Below are positions 6,468 to 7,993 of a stretch of 7,993 nt of DNA, in pieces. Numbering within the stretch: position 1 is the stretch's first letter; each line of letters starts with the position of its first letter. The notes below the pieces were generated by a model. The model did no database searches and was not told where the DNA came from. It saw only the letters and a program-made list of their open reading frames with translations. Origin of the DNA: JAOABP01 sp964590395 (GTDB lineage: Bacteria > Hydrothermota > Tepidihabitantia > Tepidihabitantales > Tepidihabitantaceae); assembly GCA_964590395.1 (NCBI GenBank), contig CAZPVT010000015.1, positions 1 through 7,993 of the forward strand. Reading direction: 5' to 3'. The position numbers and the translations under genes were made by a program.

Positions 6468-7993
6468 ATGAAAAAGGTTGTTATACTATTTGTTATCTTT
6501 CTGAGTTTTACGCTTGGAGTCCAGAAAAGCCAGATTTACGGACTTGATTCTTTGGGTCTTGCGACGCTAACTGAGGCGCTGAAGATTCAGGGGATGTCAG
6601 CGGACGAGTTGGGGTTTTATAAGTTCTGGGCGGTTGACAGTTTCTTCCGGCTCAAGGTTGTTGACCGGCTGCTTGCCCAGCCATTGGCGGTTCTACCCTA
6701 TGTTGAGGAGGAGGCAAAGACGGTCAGGAATCGGGAGCATTCTGCCTCAGGTCTGCTGTTCCATCAATACCGGCAGGTTGATGTTAAATTGACGGGCAGG
6801 GATTCGGCCGCTTTACTGCGGGAAATTGAAAAGGAATTCCGGCAGAATCTGGCACTTCCGGATTCAATAACACCGGCTTTGCGGCAAGCGGTGAATCTGA
6901 TTCTTGCCGGTTTTGTTGTCGGCAATCGGTATCTTAAAAAGGCAATCAGCCGGATTCCGGAGCGGGAACTTGACATACTCCTTGGTGAGGCACCAGATTT
7001 CTGGAAGGATGAGGATGATACCTTAGAAAAGGGGTTCAGCGGCATTTTGCACCGCGAGTTTGGTAAGGAGTACGATACGACAATACAGGTAAAGGCTGAG
7101 ACTTTACTTGCCTATGCCCGAAAGATTGACCGTAAAGCACTGGCAATTTCAGGCCTGGCGGTGGTGATGGCGGTTGATAGGGCATCAACCATTTTAAAGG
7201 ACGGGTTAACTGATGTGGTTGGGAATCAGCTGGTGGAAGGGGTAAAGGGTGAGGTGGTTTATTATCAGGAGACCGAATGGGGTAGCGTGATTATCGGTGG
7301 CAGTGGGGATAATGTTTATGAGCGTGAGGCGGCAGTGATAATTGACCTGGGCGGTAATGACATCTATTACAATCGGGCGGGCGGTGCGATAGGTGTTCTT
7401 GACAAGCCTTTCAGTGTGGTGCTGGATTTAAATGGTAATGACCTGTATCAGAGCAATAAGATTTTTGCCCAGGGTTCGGCAGTTTTCGGGTGCGGGGTGC
7501 TTTTTGACCTGCAGGGTGATGATGTTTATCAGAGCAGGCACTATGCCCAGGGTGGGGCGATATTCGGCACCGGTGTCCTCTGGGATAAAGAGGGTGATGA
7601 CATCTATGATGCCGGTTTTTTTGCCCAGGGTGCTGGTCATTATGGCGTGGGTGTGCTGATGGATATAGAGGGTAAAGACACCTACCGCTCCTATTGCTAT
7701 TGTCAGGGTTTTGCCGGAACCTGGGGTTATGGTCTGCTGGCTGAGGCAGGTGGCAACGACCTTTATTATGCAGGTGGAAAATATAAGCACGAACCGCTTT
7801 TACCAAGAGAGTTCCGCTCGTTTGCTCAGGGTTTTGCCATTGGCGTCCGGCCAGATGCCGGCGGAGGCATCGGTTTTTTGTGTGATTTTCAGGGCAATGA
7901 CTTTTATAATGCCGAGGTTTTCTGTCAGGGAACAAGTTACTGGTATTCGCTGGGAATGCTTTATGATGAGGAGGGGTTTGACCATTATACTGC
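6468..7993 (+). CDS. Secreted repeat protein with G-x-D-x-Y / QG repeats, N-terminal part (runs off the right edge)
   Basis: From the ATG at 6468 the frame stays open for 508 codons to the window edge. The first residues (MKKVVILFVIFLSFTLG) are a clear signal peptide or anchor; the exact cleavage site is uncertain. Residues about 25-260 look mainly helical and charged, with many Leu, Glu and Arg and no motif I recognise. From residue 277 (GGSGDNVY) onward comes an array of repeats with G-x-D-x-Y at 296, 323, 350, 376, 402, 429, 476 and 503. Most units are 26-27 residues with the pattern GxDxY, five or six variable residues, (A/C)QG, then GxGxL and an acidic turn. The unit from 429 has an insertion of about 20 residues rich in Lys, Pro and Arg. 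The GGxGDN and GND segments recall RTX-type calcium loops, but the spacing is not the nine-residue RTX period. A beta-solenoid is likely. Function and family are unknown, and the C-terminus lies outside the window. Confidence 0.88.
   Translation, partial: MKKVVILFVIFLSFTLGVQKSQIYGLDSLGLATLTEALKIQGMSADELGFYKFWAVDSFFRLKVVDRLLAQPLAVLPYVEEEAKTVRNREHSASGLLFHQYRQVDVKLTGRDSAALLREIEKEFRQNLALPDSITPALRQAVNLILAGFVVGNRYLKKAISRIPERELDILLGEAPDFWKDEDDTLEKGFSGILHREFGKEYDTTIQVKAETLLAYARKIDRKALAISGLAVVMAVDRASTILKDGLTDVVGNQLVEGVKGEVVYYQETEWGSVIIGGSGDNVYEREAAVIIDLGGNDIYYNRAGGAIGVLDKPFSVVLDLNGNDLYQSNKIFAQGSAVFGCGVLFDLQGDDVYQSRHYAQGGAIFGTGVLWDKEGDDIYDAGFFAQGAGHYGVGVLMDIEGKDTYRSYCYCQGFAGTWGYGLLAEAGGNDLYYAGGKYKHEPLLPREFRSFAQGFAIGVRPDAGGGIGFLCDFQGNDFYNAEVFCQGTSYWYSLGMLYDEEGFDHYT
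7296..7993 (+). repeat. Coding repeat array, 26-27 codons per unit
   Basis: Within the right-edge gene the DNA itself is visibly periodic: GCCCAGGGT appears in successive units near 7467, 7548 and 7622, with variants such as TGTCAGGGT and GCTCAGGGT further on, each downstream of a GGTxATGAC or GGTGATGAC-like block. Spacing is 78-81 bases except for one unit lengthened to about 141 bases. The copies differ at many positions, so this is an old, diverged array and not a recent tandem duplication. Confidence 0.8.

Noticed and set aside
7411..7935. A 174-codon open frame on the minus strand, opposite the repeat array
   Set aside because: It lies entirely antisense to a well-supported signal-peptide gene, its composition (rich in His, Pro, Arg) is typical of the reverse of a Gly/Asp/Tyr repeat, and it has no ribosome binding site.
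7296..7993. Typical RTX haemolysin-type calcium repeats
   Set aside because: The GGxGDN start is RTX-like, but the period is 26-27 residues, not nine, and the second half of each unit (QG, GxGxL) is not an RTX feature.
1..7993. CRISPR array, tRNA, rRNA or insertion sequence
   Set aside because: No regularly spaced identical repeats, no tRNA or rRNA-like segments, no transposase-like frame and no terminal inverted repeats were seen on either strand.

Overview
The window looks like a piece of a bacterial chromosome devoted to exported proteins. All five genes start with a plausible Sec signal peptide. The three genes whose ends are inside the window finish in a C-terminal module of about 75-80 residues that resembles the type A sorting domain of the type IX secretion system (T9SS, also related to FlgD-Ig-like domains): a start such as PNPF or PNPG, a middle I-Y-x-x-x-G-R/Q, and a late (P/S)AGIY or AGVYF. 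This architecture is typical of the Bacteroidetes/FCB group and of uncultured lineages such as candidate phylum WOR-3 (Stahlbacteria), Cloacimonetes and Marinimicrobia. The style (M6 protease, YVTN and kelch-like propellers, moderate GC, clear GGAGG ribosome binding sites) reminds me most of WOR-3, but that is inference; no rRNA or marker gene is present.

Layout: (1) positions 1-364, minus strand, the N-terminus of a secreted protein of unknown function that runs off the left edge. (2) 365-663, a divergent promoter region with a consensus-like promoter on each strand, several short dyads and an apparently structured leader for the left gene. (3) 664-2256, plus strand, an M6-family (immune inhibitor A-like) zinc metalloprotease with a sorting domain. 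(4) 2272-4749, minus strand, an 825-residue YVTN-like beta-propeller protein, convergent with the protease and separated by only 15 bases. (5) 4753-6229, minus strand, a kelch-like propeller protein directly upstream of (4) in the same operon. Its signal peptide and body lie in different frames, divided by a run of nine C, so this copy is frameshifted. (6) 6230-6467, a second divergent promoter region with a perfect TTGACA-N16-TATAAT promoter for the operon. (7) 6468 to the right edge, plus strand, a secreted protein with a helical N-terminal half and a C-terminal array of 26-27-residue G-x-D-x-Y / QG repeats, which I do not recognise as a named family.

Together these look like cell-surface or secreted cargo: one protease, two large propeller proteins probably made from one transcript with translational coupling, and a solenoid-like repeat protein. 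No secretion machinery, mobile element, tRNA, rRNA or CRISPR array is visible. The observations most worth following are the C9 tract just after a signal peptide (phase switch, decay or base-calling error) and the repeat protein at the right edge.
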